Origin: Cheilinus undulatus
Lineage: Eukaryota > Chordata > Actinopteri > Labriformes > Labridae
Direction of reading: 5' to 3'
Assembly: GCF_018320785.1 (NCBI RefSeq)
Contig: NC_054877.1
Coordinates: forward strand, 9,877,030 to 9,941,029
Length of the DNA stretch: 64,000 nucleotides
Below the pieces are notes generated by a model. The model had not been told where the DNA came from. It saw nothing but the letters and a program-made list of their open reading frames with translations, and did no database searches. The position numbers and the translations under genes are program-made. The stretch's first letter is position 1. Each line of letters starts with the position of its first letter. Of the stretch, positions 10,403 through 43,628 are shown piece after piece.

Positions 10403-11760
10403 TCTTTTCTGACATTTATTTATAAAAAAGTTTTATCAAATAAGGAATGTAAAGAGTCCTAATGACTGCCACTGGTGTTGAATGCTATGTAAACTTTTAT
10501 GAATAGAGATGCAGAAAGGATTTAGTCTATATTGGTCATGACTATTTTTATCACTGTGAAATAAATTAACTTATTTGTGTTAAATTGTGTGTCTGTGCTT
10601 CCTGTTAACATCCTGTTCTTTTGACTAGCTGTGCCCAGACAGTTGAGTAAGACCCCCACCCAAAAAAACAGCCAAGTTACTAAATATTCAAACAGCAGGA
10701 ATGGTTTATTTTGATTTTCCAAGCAAAAATGCTTGTTCCTTATGACACAGTTGAAACCACTGAACTGCTGTCAACTCCACCAACAGGTTTTCTTCTTTTA
10801 TTCTGAAATCGAGCTGTGGCATTTGTCTCTGTACATCAAACACTTTGATCACAAACAACACTGTTAAAGAGCCACATTCAACACGGCTTCACAACGGTGG
10901 ATCTGAGATGATGTGATCGGAGTTCATCGTGGCTGAAAGTGTGAATGGTGACAACGTTTGGTTCAAACAGGTGGATTATGAACGTGGCAGCAGAGTGGCT
11001 CAGTGACGGTAGAAAATGGAGTTAGAAAGCGGAGAGAATTATTAAAACTTTCTACAAAAGGAGAAGAACAGAACTGGAAAAACTTGAGTTCAAACATTAC
11101 ACACAGTTTTTAAGTTCTCTCCACATATAAAGGTTTTTGTTGGTTTAACCCAGGGTGACTAGTTTTAAGGATTCATCTAGGTAAAACCAAATCATCTCTG
11201 CTCAAATTTCTACTAAAATATCTTGAAATAGACTTTACTGGTGGAGTGTATTAGGAAAAGTGAGCAGAAAATATAAATAACATAAATAATTTGTGAAAAG
11301 CTACCTTTAAAATATACCAAAAAAAAAAAAAAAGTAAAAGTACTGTCGTTCAAACTGGGAAAATTTGATCATTACATAGTCTTGTAATTTATCTGCAGTA
11401 ATGCAAATCCTCTTGTATTTCAAAAGTTACCAATCAGCACAGGCTTATAAATAAATCCCCAGGTTTAACCAACAATGTAAACTCAGTTTTATGGAGAGGT
11501 GAAGCCTTTAAACAGATAAAATAAAGTCATTCATTATGAAGCAATAAACTTGATTTACACAAATTTAACAAATAAAACACAGGATCAGAAGAGGTGTACC
11601 AAAAAGCGAGATTAGAGGATAATTCTGGTCATTTGACTCTAAAGGTAGAGTTTCTGTATTATGAAGCTGGCTCTCTTTTAACATGTTAAGATCAACTCTA
11701 ACCAACTCTAAACTCATAACCAAGTCAGTATAAGTTTATGAGTTTAGAGTTACAGCTTTA
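10403..11760. other. Intergenic, adarb2 to wdr37
   Basis: AT-rich unique-looking sequence. No gene, repeat terminus or RNA structure was recognised. Confidence 0.5.
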
Positions 11761-11761
11761 A

Positions 11762-11789
11762 CCCCCCCCCCCCCCCCACACACACACAC
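11762..11789. repeat. C16 run followed by (AC)n
   Basis: Sixteen cytosines run into CACACACACACACC. The other strand is a G run. Confidence 0.95.
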
Positions 11790-12129
11790 CTTTTGATTAT
11801 GTGGGAATGTTGTCAGTGGGTGTTGTAAGTCTTCAGTTCTATAAATGTTTATGGAAACATCTGGAATTGTAAAACGTACATTTACAGTAACACCTAGGCC
11901 AGCCACCATCAAGCATAATGTATACAATCTACCTTTCTTTGTTTTGTCCACTGGTTCAAGTCAGTCCTACATTTTAAGATTCTCACAAGGGAAACACAAT
12001 ACCAATATCAATATTCAGTCCTTAAACTCTAAAGTTTAAAGAATAGGATAAGAAAAGAAAAAAGACATTAAATGACATAGGTCTGTTGGCCTTACCCTCT
12101 GCTAACTTATGAGTATATATGGCCCAAGT

Positions 12130-12265
12130 TTACAGTAAATATATGCTGATATCTACAGCAGAAATATCAGCTGTAAATATCAGCTGAAATTTTGATATCT
12201 GCAGATACTGATATTTGCTTTTTTAAGGCTAATATCTGTAGATACCAATAATATCGTGCAGCCCT
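12130..12265. repeat. Fragment of the element seen at 30128-31454
   Basis: Repeated GATATC and TCAGCTGTAAATATCAGC motifs and the end ATATCGTGCAGCCCTAA resemble the termini of that hAT-like element. Confidence 0.45.
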
Positions 12266-12636
12266 AATTATCACAGTAAAAGAAAGATGTGGGCACATCA
12301 TTTTCAGAGACCTGTGTTTAATGTTAGGTTTAAATATCCTGAACATCCTGTTGGCTGGTTTAGCAATGAAAACACAGACAGTAAAACTGAATGGACTTTA
12401 TGCATCATCAGGCATTAACTGGAATTATTTCAAGACATGAAGACCTAAGCATTGTTTCAGATCATCATGCCAAAATAATTTATGTCATCATAAAGTTTAG
12501 GAGTTATGCTGTGAGAGGTTTTAAAATACCCTAACCTTTAGTACAACTGACTTTTAGTTGTAGTTTGTTGTGGTAAACATCAGGAACACACTGGCCCAGG
12601 CTTTAGACTTAAGACCAGGTTTTAGGTAGTCTAAGG

Positions 12637-13537
12637 CAGTGGTTCTCAACCTTGGGGTCGGGACCCCATTGGGGGTTGTGAGACACTGAGAGGGGTCACT
12701 AGATGCCTTAAAAAACAACCTAAACTAAATTTTTTAAATTACACTGTAGCCACTTTGAACCAAATGTAACAAATTTTAACCTATTTTCATCACCTTTTAA
12801 CACAAATTTTGCCAATTTTAGCACATTTTTGCCACATAAAACCCATTTGTGTCAATTTTATACCCTTTCCACCACTTTCTTCTGCCTGATTTTGTCAGTT
12901 CTGATCCAATTCTTGCCACTTTCTGCCTACTGTTGCCTCATTATTGCCACTATTAACCACTTTTTACACCCCTTTTTGCCCATTTTAAACCCAGTTCTCC
13001 CATTTTTGCCAGTTTATATCAATTTTTCATCCCAGTCCACCTAATTCCCCCCATGTTTTTGCACTTTAATCAATTTTTGGTTATGTTTTTGCCACTTTTA
13101 ACCTATTTATGTTTTTTTAGCTATACAATTTTAACACCTTTTCCACCATTTTTGCCATTATTAACTAATTTAAGCAGTTTTACCCATTTTGAATATGTTT
13201 TTAACAAAAGTTGTTTTCATTTTAAGAAGGCTATTTACTACACAAATGACTTGATTGGTTTCTTTGATTAGAGTGGTTATTATTAAGGTACAAATATAAA
13301 ATATGGTTTTCACAGCTTAACTTCGCAATGGGCCATGATTTTTCTGAATCCATGGGGCCCCAGTTTGGCTGGGTCCCAGAAACCTTCCCCTTTACCCCCC
13401 TTTATGGGCAGCACTGTCTGCACATGACTATTCTTAATTGTGCATGGCTGTTCAACCACCTTTAAGTACAGTGGGGGTCCCTGGTCTCTGGCACCTTTAT
13501 TTTGGGGGTCGCGGGCTGAAAAGGTTGAGAACCCCTG
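12637..13537. mobile_element. hAT-type MITE with 8-bp target duplication
   Basis: GTCTAAGG occurs at 12629-12636 and 13538-13545. The ends CAGTGGTTCTCAACCTT and, inverted, CAGGGGTTCTCAACCTT differ at one position in 17. About 12740-13200 is a degenerate tandem of ACCATTTTTGCCACTTTTA-like units. It contains no transposase. Confidence 0.92.
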
Positions 13538-13689
13538 GTCTAAGGTGCAGTAGTTTTCTGTGTAGTTCTGCACCTGACTACTCATAGTCTCAGGACAAAT
13601 ACTCTCTGGGCATACGTGGGAACTCAGGTTGATTTACTTTTTGAACAATGTGAGAGCAGGATGTAAAAAGGAAAACTGTGCCTGGTAGA

Positions 13690-14250
13690 GATGGAACAGT
13701 ATTGTTAATTCACGATATCGCAGAGACAGATCTCAATACCATCATAGACGTGTGATGGTTTCAAATGATAAGTCTTCAGGGCAAAAAGTGTAGGTTTTTA
13801 GTGGAACACGGTGAAGGGACGGTAACTACAGTTACCCATCATCCTTTGATCTAACAGTGGGAAAATCATGGATGCTACCTATTGCAAGAGAAAATGAGTG
13901 ACAAAGTTTTAGAGATGGTGGAGGCCCCAGCAGCTTTTAAATCTGACATATCGAAGCATTTTGGTTTACTTGCGTCAAGAAATGAGAATGCGAACGGCCA
14001 AGGACCTATAGCTATTTTCAGTGGTGGACAAACGCTATATGCTGGAGCAGAAAGGCTGAGTTCAGAGAGAAAGTCCATGACCAGCTTCAAAATACCTGAT
14101 ATCTCTAACCAGAGCAGTAAGATTTGTTGAGCCATCTTACTCTCAGAAAACCTGGGTGTGTTGAGTTCGCTTCATGGTACACCCCTCAGGGTATGAAGTT
14201 ATGAAGGCTAAGAAACAACCTGAAGAACACTATATCGCACTATACCGCCA
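13690..14250 (+). pseudogene. hAT transposon relic with BED-finger N-terminus
   Basis: An 82-codon frame (13882-14130) has EAPAAFKSDISKHFGLLASR, resembling the EAPAAFKS--WKHFGF start of BED-type fish hAT transposases. The zinc ligands expected just downstream are missing and the catalytic domain is absent. Confidence 0.6.
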
Positions 14251-17200
14251 AAACTGGCAACTTTCTTTATATATTACAATTAATATGATACAAATGTTAT
14301 GGTTTTAAAAGAAGAGAGTTAACACTTTACATTTGCCTTTTGATAATCACTTTAGTTTGTTTGAAAACCAAACTTTATTTTCTACTTGTTAAAGCCAAAT
14401 ATTTCAATAATGGGGTATTTCTTCCTATTGTAAGAAATACCGCAGAAATAAAGCAACTGTACAGTGTTAACAAATTCAACACAAAAACTAAGTATCCACA
14501 AAAATGTGATAATTTTCTTAACCAAAATAATGAGAAAATGTCATGTAAATGCAAATACTGTGTGAAAACCTGTTAAAAACCAGCAAAAATCTAAAGCTAG
14601 TCTTTAAACAGTCTGTGAAAAATTAACTGTGCTTGTTTATTGTGTTGCTCGTGGAAAAACACGCCTAAAACAACATAGTACAACGGTGGTACTGGAGTCA
14701 ACAAACTGCTTGTTATTACAACACTAAACACGTTTCAGACATTGATTTGTATCATCACACAGACACATCCACTCACAGGATTTGTTCTTTTACACACTCA
14801 CACGCATAACAGCCTCTCCATTCACTTAAATGCAGCTTTGGCTGAGTGCTTAAGTGGCAGTGTCAAAGCGAAGCAGCTGACAGCAAACACATCGAGACAC
14901 TCTTTGAGATTTCACTCTTTTTTTTTTTTAAAAGTACCATAACAGATATGACACTGACAGAATCCCCACAACAGTGTTCAAACACTAACGACTAAAGGGC
15001 ACTGCGATCGACTAGAAAAGACGTTTTGTTTTTACAATCATGTCAGGATTTGGTGCGCCTGAAGAGTGGAGCAGCTGAGGAGATGTTTTAAAATCTTCAT
15101 CAGCTACTGAAACAAGTTCTTAGTAGAATGGAGTCAGATTTAATGAAAAAATAAAAGGTGAGTTACCATCTATGCACCATGGACAAATAATTTACCTACT
15201 AGATCAGCACGCCTGATTTATTCCACAAGCTGCTAGTGCTCTTGCGTAAGAAATCACTCTCCTACACTTTTTTAAACTTTAGGGGCTCTTTGAAGAAAGG
15301 TTTTGGTGGGATTGTTGGTTTTTCCAAAACTGAAAACTGAAGCTGCTAGAGCCCAGAAACAATCGAGGAGGACTTTGAGTTGAACAGTGACTTTTATAAG
15401 AACATTCAAGAGTAAAACATGCCAGGACAAGGGTATCTGCACTGGAGGGGAATTCCTCAACACCAGTACAGTATGTTTTTACTAGAAAAAGAAGCAAATT
15501 TTAGTTCAGTTTGATTTTAAAAGAAAACCCTTTTGGGTCCCTACGTTAGGTGTCAAAGTCCATACTGAGTTAGAAATCAACATCTGCAGATGTTCTCCTC
15601 TAAAACAGCAACAAAAGAATGTAACTGTGTGTTTTAAAAAGGGTGCATAACTCAGTACGTTCACATGCACAGTTAAGTCAAGTTACAGTAAGAGCTACAG
15701 TAGCAAGCTGCTGTAACTGCAGTGATGTCTTCCTGCATTGGTATGAATGACGAGCTGGCAAGTGAGTCAATATTTTACTTCTTCTAACATGACTTTCTGT
15801 GCAAATTTATAAGAGACACCAGGAAGAGCCTGTGGAGTCCTCATCTATTCTAACAGCTGTCACAAACTAGCTTAGGATGCTGTACAGTACTCAAGCTTTT
15901 GAAACTTGATTATCTCTAATTAACAGCTCTCACTGCAAAGTTTGGGAGCATTTTCCCAGCCAATCAGAGCAGATGATGACAGGAGTTTCCTGCAGCAGGT
16001 AGCTAGTGTTATGCGTTAGGGATGCATGATATTGTAATCTACACGTATGAACATTTTTGCTGGCGATAAAGCATGCATTTAGCACAATTTCAAAAGAAAC
16101 AGTGCCCTAATTTTGGACTTAAAGTAATGGCAATTAATGTGGTTTATCCTGACAACCCTCATTAATATATAAAATATGTACTTTCCAATGCTACAAGTCT
16201 ATCTGGAGGTTGCAATCTCTTCTTGACAAAAACTTAACTTACTTTTTTGTCCACCTTTTTATTATCTGAAGTATTCTTTTAAAATTATTTAGGGCATTTT
16301 TGTCTTTATTCAGAAAGGATGGCTTGAGATGCAGTAAACTCTCCACTATCCTCCTCCTCTATTAATACAGGCATAAAAAGGCCTAAAAATGTATCTTCAA
16401 AACAAGAAAAAAAATAGGTAGAGAGAATGGGGGAAAGACACGTATCAAACAGTGCAGAGACCAGGAATCAAGCCCACAACCTGTTGTGAGGACAAAAGCC
16501 TCTGTATATGGGTGTCTATTGTACCCACTGAGCTAAAACGGTGCTCTTAATTATCAGATTTCTATTTTTAGCTTGTTATTGTTTTGTCTTCCTCATGGAA
16601 AAAATGCAGTCAACAAAAATTTTAAGTCATGTTTTCGTCAATGAAATAATCACTGATTAGAAAGCAACACCCACTGATCAACAGTAAGATTCATCTATAC
16701 AAGAACCAGGGAGGATTGATTTGACAGAGGCTACAGCTTCACTCTCAGCTAGTTATAGTTGGACTTTCCTCCTGTTCACTGCAGCTATCTGTACATCAGT
16801 CGCTGAAAACCTGAAGAACTTTACTGCATCATGCATCTTGTACATACTCCACAAATCACCTTTTGTATTTCCCTGATTCTGCTATTGCTGTAGTTTATAA
16901 AGATATCTGAAAGCAGAAAACAACACAACTTCTGCCTGCTATGAAGTTATACTGAATGTGCTCTGGGTTGATGTCTGGAAAATGGGAAGCATGCTCATTA
17001 TATCTAGTTCAGTTTGGGTTAGACTGGCCTTCAACTACATCATCAAGGTGTGTTAGTCTGACTTTCTGGAATTTGATTTTAGTCAGACTAAAATGTTGAC
17101 ATGCATTTGAAAAAGCTAGTTTCAGTCGGACTAACAATAAATCAACTAACTGTATGTAAACGTACTGAGTGTTTCAGAGACTTGTGAACGTCTGCACACG

Positions 17201-18103
17201 GAGCAGAACTGAGGAGAGAGGGATTCATTACAACACTGACAATACAACTGTTATCTATCCAGTGAGTTCAATGTGCATTATATTTGGTTTTGATGTATTG
17301 TTGATGCTAGACTCTGAGTGTCGGGTGCAAAACAAGACATTTCAGAATAAAATCCTAAAAGAAACAATTGTCTTTTAAAATCATTTAAATACATCTAACT
17401 AAAATAAGTGATTTCAGGAACTTTTTAAGCAAATATTTAACCAAAAGGGTTAAATAGGGCCCTTAAAAATCAGAGATCAGCTTCTTTTTAGAACTGCCAT
17501 CTCTTCCACAGATCCTGAAATTAAAATAAAGCAGAAGCTAAATGGTAACATTGATGGATTTAGTTATCAGAACACCCAAAATGTATTAAAGTGAGAATCT
17601 AATCCGAGTGTAAAGCTGCTAATGATGGCACAGTTTGATCATTCTGTTTGTTCAGCATCCCAGAACTCCTCTGCTTTAGTAGAAGTGTTGTGCTTTTTCA
17701 GATTTTAGCAGAGAACGTCCAGTATTACACATCCGTGCTTTTCTTCATCCATACACAGTTTTGTGATCATTTTTTGGGTGACAGTCGCTACCATGTTAAA
17801 ACAAACAATAACGTTGAGGCTGTGAGACAGTGACTGTTAAAGATGTGAGAGGCAATGAGTTTAGGCCCATGTTTTCCCGCCCCTCACTCTAAAGGAGGTC
17901 GGGCTTTAGTGAGACTAAAGTGTCAGATTCTGACCTCCAAAGACGACTGTGGTTCTAACTTTTCAACTGTCAGAAAACACTTGTTAAAACGTGACGGACT
18001 AAAAGAAGCATGACGTCTTTAAAGCCACCTTGTGAGGCTGCAGGATGTGAGACAGACTCTGGGTGGAGTTTCACTGTAAGGTGCCGGTCATAGGAGGAGG
18101 AGG
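14251..18103 (-). other. Probable wdr37 3' UTR and flank
   Basis: No coding signal on either strand, mostly unique sequence with a SINE. On the minus strand AATAAA hexamers occur near 16305-16310, 16258-16263, 15217-15222 and 14636-14641; which one ends wdr37 cannot be decided here. Confidence 0.4.
16370..16548 (-). mobile_element. tRNA-derived SINE, reverse orientation
   Basis: On the minus strand TTAGCTCAGTGGG (box A) and GGCTTGATTCC (box B) are followed by a C/T-rich body and a GGCCTTTTTATGCC tail. Confidence 0.75.
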
Positions 18104-39348
<21,245 letters not shown>

Positions 39349-40627
39349 CCCTCTGTTTGAATCTGAAGCAACCAGAGTCTGAGAGGACAAAATGAGAGAG
39401 AAGGAAGTGCTGGTTAAAATATGGAAAGCAGGGCTGGCCTTAAATCCAACAACTACACTCTTGGGACAACATCAGCCATTGTTTTGCATTTGGCTGTGGT
39501 TGTATTTGTTCACTTCCACGTGTGAATGAAAGCTGAGCACATGGACTCTAAGTTTGGGTACATTCTGGAGAAACAGGAGGGATTATTTGGAAAGAAACGG
39601 TTAATATTTTCATTATTGTATTTTCCAAGCTATTCTATTTATTACTAAAAGCCTCCTTTACATTAAAAATCTCATTTCATGTGGTTACAAAGAAATGCCT
39701 GCGTACTCATAGATATATTGGTAAGCAATGTAGACAGCGTGCAGGTGTCGCAGGCATTTTTGGTTAACACAAGACATATCTGAGGATATTTATTTCTGTT
39801 GCTCTGGTATTGAAACCTGCACGGATGTTCTTTGACTTGTAATTAAATTGTAACAAAATAAATCTGATATGGTGAAAAGCCCACTGTGTATAATTGCTCA
39901 GTTTCTTTCTGTTATGCTTATTTGGTAATTGCAAATGTTACCATAATATCAAAAAATAAATAGAAGCAACACAAGGCCAAAAAATCTCTACATTTGTTTA
40001 CACTGTAGAGGCCAGATGTGCTCCTCCAAAATAAAGAGCCAAAAGTGACAGCGGTGTTATGGTTCAAAGTGTGACCGTGTTAACCGGCGACTTCAAGCCG
40101 AATACGTCTGTGGTGGCAGGACATACCCCAACGAACACTGGCCTGGTTTTCGGTTAGTTATATTTACTGAGTGGTTGATATGATAATAAAATAATATGAA
40201 GACAACAGAGGCACTCAGTGGGACGCCCAGTGTTTTAGCAACAGTTTTAACTACGTCAACCACAGACAGTCGCCAGTTAACATGGTCACTCTTTTAACCG
40301 TAACACCGGCTCCCTGAAAAGAGCCGTAAATCCCGTCACTTGTTCTGTCACTGTGACCTAATGATGTGAGGGCAATGAAGAAAACACACTTGATCTCGTT
40401 GTGTTACGGTACATTAATCAGAAAAAGACACCAACAGATTATAGGAAACGACTAGACTTGACACAGTGTTTGTGAACGTAAACATTAGCAGAAGTTAAGA
40501 CAACGTTAGCCTTTTCTCAGCTCGATATAAGCTAAGCAAAGCTACCGTTATCCCCATTAGCTGGCTCTGCCGAGCATGCTAATAGGCTAACATTAAGATA
40601 ACCCTCCAAAAAAAGAAATCAACTTAC

Positions 40628-40800
40628 CAAGAAACTCTAAAATTAAAAGGTTTTATCCCGGGATGGTGTGGGGAATGTCGTCCTTTGTAACATTTTCTTC
40701 AATGTCTAAGAAAGGGGCGCTGGGTTTGTCCAGAATCCGTGTTGACAGTTGACGAGCACCGCTACGTGAGAAGAGATAACGAAGCCAATTCCGGCCCGGG
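40628..40800 (-). promoter_or_regulatory. wdr37: wdr37 non-coding first exon and promoter region
   Basis: On the minus strand a consensus donor CTTG/GTAAGT ends an exon at 40628. The first coding exon has its own acceptor (CCTCTCAG before 39378), so an upstream 5' UTR exon is required. CpG-rich sequence with GGCCCGGGCC and TACGTG lies at about 40.75-40.80 kb. The exact start site is not visible. Confidence 0.55.
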
Positions 40801-41659
40801 CCTTTCACAATAAAAGCCGACTTTGAAAAGTGAAATTTTGTTGTCAGCAGAGCAGTTTCAAATGTTTAAAGTAAACAAAATTAGTATTTACGTATCTTAC
40901 CGTTGTGTTATTTCATGTTGAAATTTGTGTTCACATTCTGTTCTTGCCTCATGGTACTTTCTTGGTTTAACAAGACCTCTGTAGTCTTATTAATGATGTT
41001 TATTTTGTCATTTCCCGAGATTTGCGTTTACATACTGCTTGCACTTTTTAAAAAAAATATTTCTAAAGATAAAAAGCTATCATTAACATTAGTTATAACA
41101 ATTGTCCCAGTAAAAGCTGTATCATTTCTAGTAATAATTAATTCTATGTCAAATCATTTCATCTAACTTAAAATAAATTGTGTTCATTGTGTACTTTAGG
41201 ATTAATCTGAGACAGTCACCCCGTTTTAAAAAAAGACATCAAGTCCTAATCAAGCTTGAATTACAAGCATTTCACTAACAAGTTTGATAGGACATTGGAT
41301 GCTGTGACTCTTCTCTTCCTCCAGGCTCTGGCTTACTTATTTCAAAATTAATAGCATAATTTACTTAATCCTTAAGAAAGACCAGTTTCTGTCAAGTCCA
41401 AGGTCAATGCAGCGGTCTACTAAAGGATTTTAGAGCATCTTTTGCTTCAGTCTGTTGACAAGCTTTACTTAAATGTTGATTTCCTCTGCAGGACTTGGCA
41501 CCTGGCCACAGTCAAGCCAAAACTACCAGAAACTGGTTCACTGACCTCACTGCATTGATGCAGTGATTTGTGCAAAAGGAGCTCTTGGCAAAGATTAAGG
41601 GCATACATTAACAATTTTTTTTTTTTTTAGAGAAAGGGGATAAGGACAACCAGAAAAAG

Positions 41660-42370
41660 ATCAACATCCAGATCGTTTTTGATTTCTGATGGAAATGTCA
41701 GAGTTTTGGCTATAATCTCAAATTTCTGAGATTTCTTTTCTTAGAATTTTTAGGTAGAAGTCAAACATCAGAATCCAGATTTTATTCTCAGACTACTTGC
41801 TTTATCTGTTTTTTAAAGAGTGTCAAAAATTTCAGTTGGGATTCTGACTTTAAAGTAAAGTCAAGATTTTGATTTAAATATCAAAAATATGACTGAAATT
41901 TTTGAGGTTTTGTATTTCAAATTCTGAGAAAAAAATCAGGATTCTAAGATTGAAGTCCAAACTGTGACTTTTTTTTTCAGAATTCAGAAATTAATGCAGA
42001 ATTTTGGCTACAATCTCAGAATTTCAAAGATTAAAAAAAAAAAAAAAATTCATATTTTAATGCCAGAATTCTTAGTCTTAAAAATTTCTGTCAGAATTAA
42101 AGAATTTAGAGTCAGATCTCAGATTGCAACTTAAATCATAAAATTCTTACTGTTAATTTCTGATTTCGAGACCTTTTGTCAAAGTCTGAGACAAATACAG
42201 TCAGCATTCTTTTTGTTCAGAATGCAGAGATTGAATTCAGAACTTTGGCTTGAATCGCAAAATTCTGACTCCTTTTTTCAAATTCTGAGAAAAATCTGAA
42301 TTCTGAGATAAACATCTTTCCTCTTTATTCTCAGAATTTACTGTTACTCCAAGAATTTAAAAAAATGAAT
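41660..42370. repeat. Degenerate tandem array with TCAGAATT/TTCTGAGA units
   Basis: Roughly 35-40-bp imperfect units built of AGAATTCTGAGATT, GTCAGAATT and TTGGCTACAATCTCAG fill the gap between wdr37 and gtpbp4. Confidence 0.7.
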
Positions 42371-42948
42371 CAAAAATTAGCTTTTCCACATTTTTTAAAT
42401 GTTTCTTCCAGTGGTGCTTCTAACTATTGATTCAGACAGGGTTTCTTTATCAGGCAGAGGAAGTTGCCTGGAGTCAAACTCAGATCTGTTTTACATTCTG
42501 ACATGAGAGGAGATGTTGGCAGTGTAGGAGTCTTGCACCTGGAGAAGAAACAAAAACTAGAACCATCACCTGGCAATCATACTCATCCAGAGGGTATCCA
42601 GATGCCAGACAGAGAGAGTACAACAGTGGGTCAAGAAGGGCTGTGATAGTGTGAGTTGTAGAATTGTTATAAGAAAAGGATGATGTGAGGGTCCGTGACC
42701 TTGACCTTTGACCTCCTATCCTATCCCATCCTTGTGTGAAAGTGGGCAGTTGTGAAAGTGCTCAAGTTATCTTCTGCTTTACATGATCAACGGTCCAAAC
42801 AAAGCAGCCACTATAACCAGCACAGAAGTTATAAAAGGTGAAAGAACAAAGCAAGGAACAACCAATGAACATGACTGTCTTTAAAATAAAGAGGTATGAA
42901 GATCCCATGTGTATGAAGAGTCGACGGACAGCGTCTTGGTTCAGTAAA

Positions 42949-42954
42949 TTTATT
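42949..42954 (-). promoter_or_regulatory. Candidate gtpbp4 poly(A) signal
   Basis: AATAAA on the minus strand lies about 522 nt after the stop codon, a plausible 3' UTR length. Position is the main support. Confidence 0.4.
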
Positions 42955-43475
42955 CATCTCCCTGTTTCATAAATGTTTGTCAAAGGGAGGCTTTTGAGGA
43001 AATATCATAATCATCACTTTATCCAAAGACAGTATTCTGTGAGCCACATACAGACAGTAGGGCATAAACGTTTTCTTCACTGCGTCTACCAAGATTTAAA
43101 ACTTCTTAACTGCTATCTCATCAGTTAAACTCTCACATATCCTTTACAGTGAGGGTGTAAGTTTCATTTTGGCAAAAGCAGGAACAAAAAAGACACTGAT
43201 CATCACAGATCTGCTTTCTGAGTCTCTATTCTCTGAGAGCTTTAATGGGCTACAGATCATTTAAATAGGTTAGGGATTTTCCTAAGAGCACTGCCTTTTT
43301 CTACAGAGTGAAACTCCACAAGATGACACTCCAATGTCACCAACAGACCTGATGACCCGAGTTCCAACACTTAAAAGATGTCATATTTCCTTTTCACGGT
43401 TAGGGGAAGGTTAATAAAGTCTCATGTACTATCTCCAAAAAAGATCCTCTCTCATCAGTCCAGAAATCTGCTGTT

Positions 43476-43628
43476 TTATCTGCGATCCGTGGTGCCAGAC
43501 TTCCTCTTCCCGGCCAGCAGATGTTTGGGTTTCAGATCAAACACGTGTCTGTCCGACTCGCCCTTCTTGCCTTGGCGGTTCATTCCTTTCTGGGAGTTCT
43601 TCATCATCTTCTTCGCCTTCTTCACCAT
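43476..43628 (-). CDS. gtpbp4: gtpbp4 exon 17, residues 585-634 and stop
   Basis: It encodes [31 protein letters not shown] and a basic end before TAA at 43478-43476. Confidence 0.96.
   Translation of the reverse strand: MVKKAKKMMKNSQKGMNRQGKKGESDRHVFDLKPKHLLAGKRKSGTTDRR

Noticed and set aside
13882-14130. 82-codon frame as a domesticated BED-finger gene
   Set aside because: The zinc ligands and the rest of the protein are missing, and no splice sites extend it.
41660-42370. CRISPR-like array
   Set aside because: Units are degenerate, with no constant repeat and unique spacers, in a vertebrate genome.
40800-43470. idi1 between wdr37 and gtpbp4
   Set aside because: Checked because of human synteny; no Nudix-like isomerase motif in any frame.
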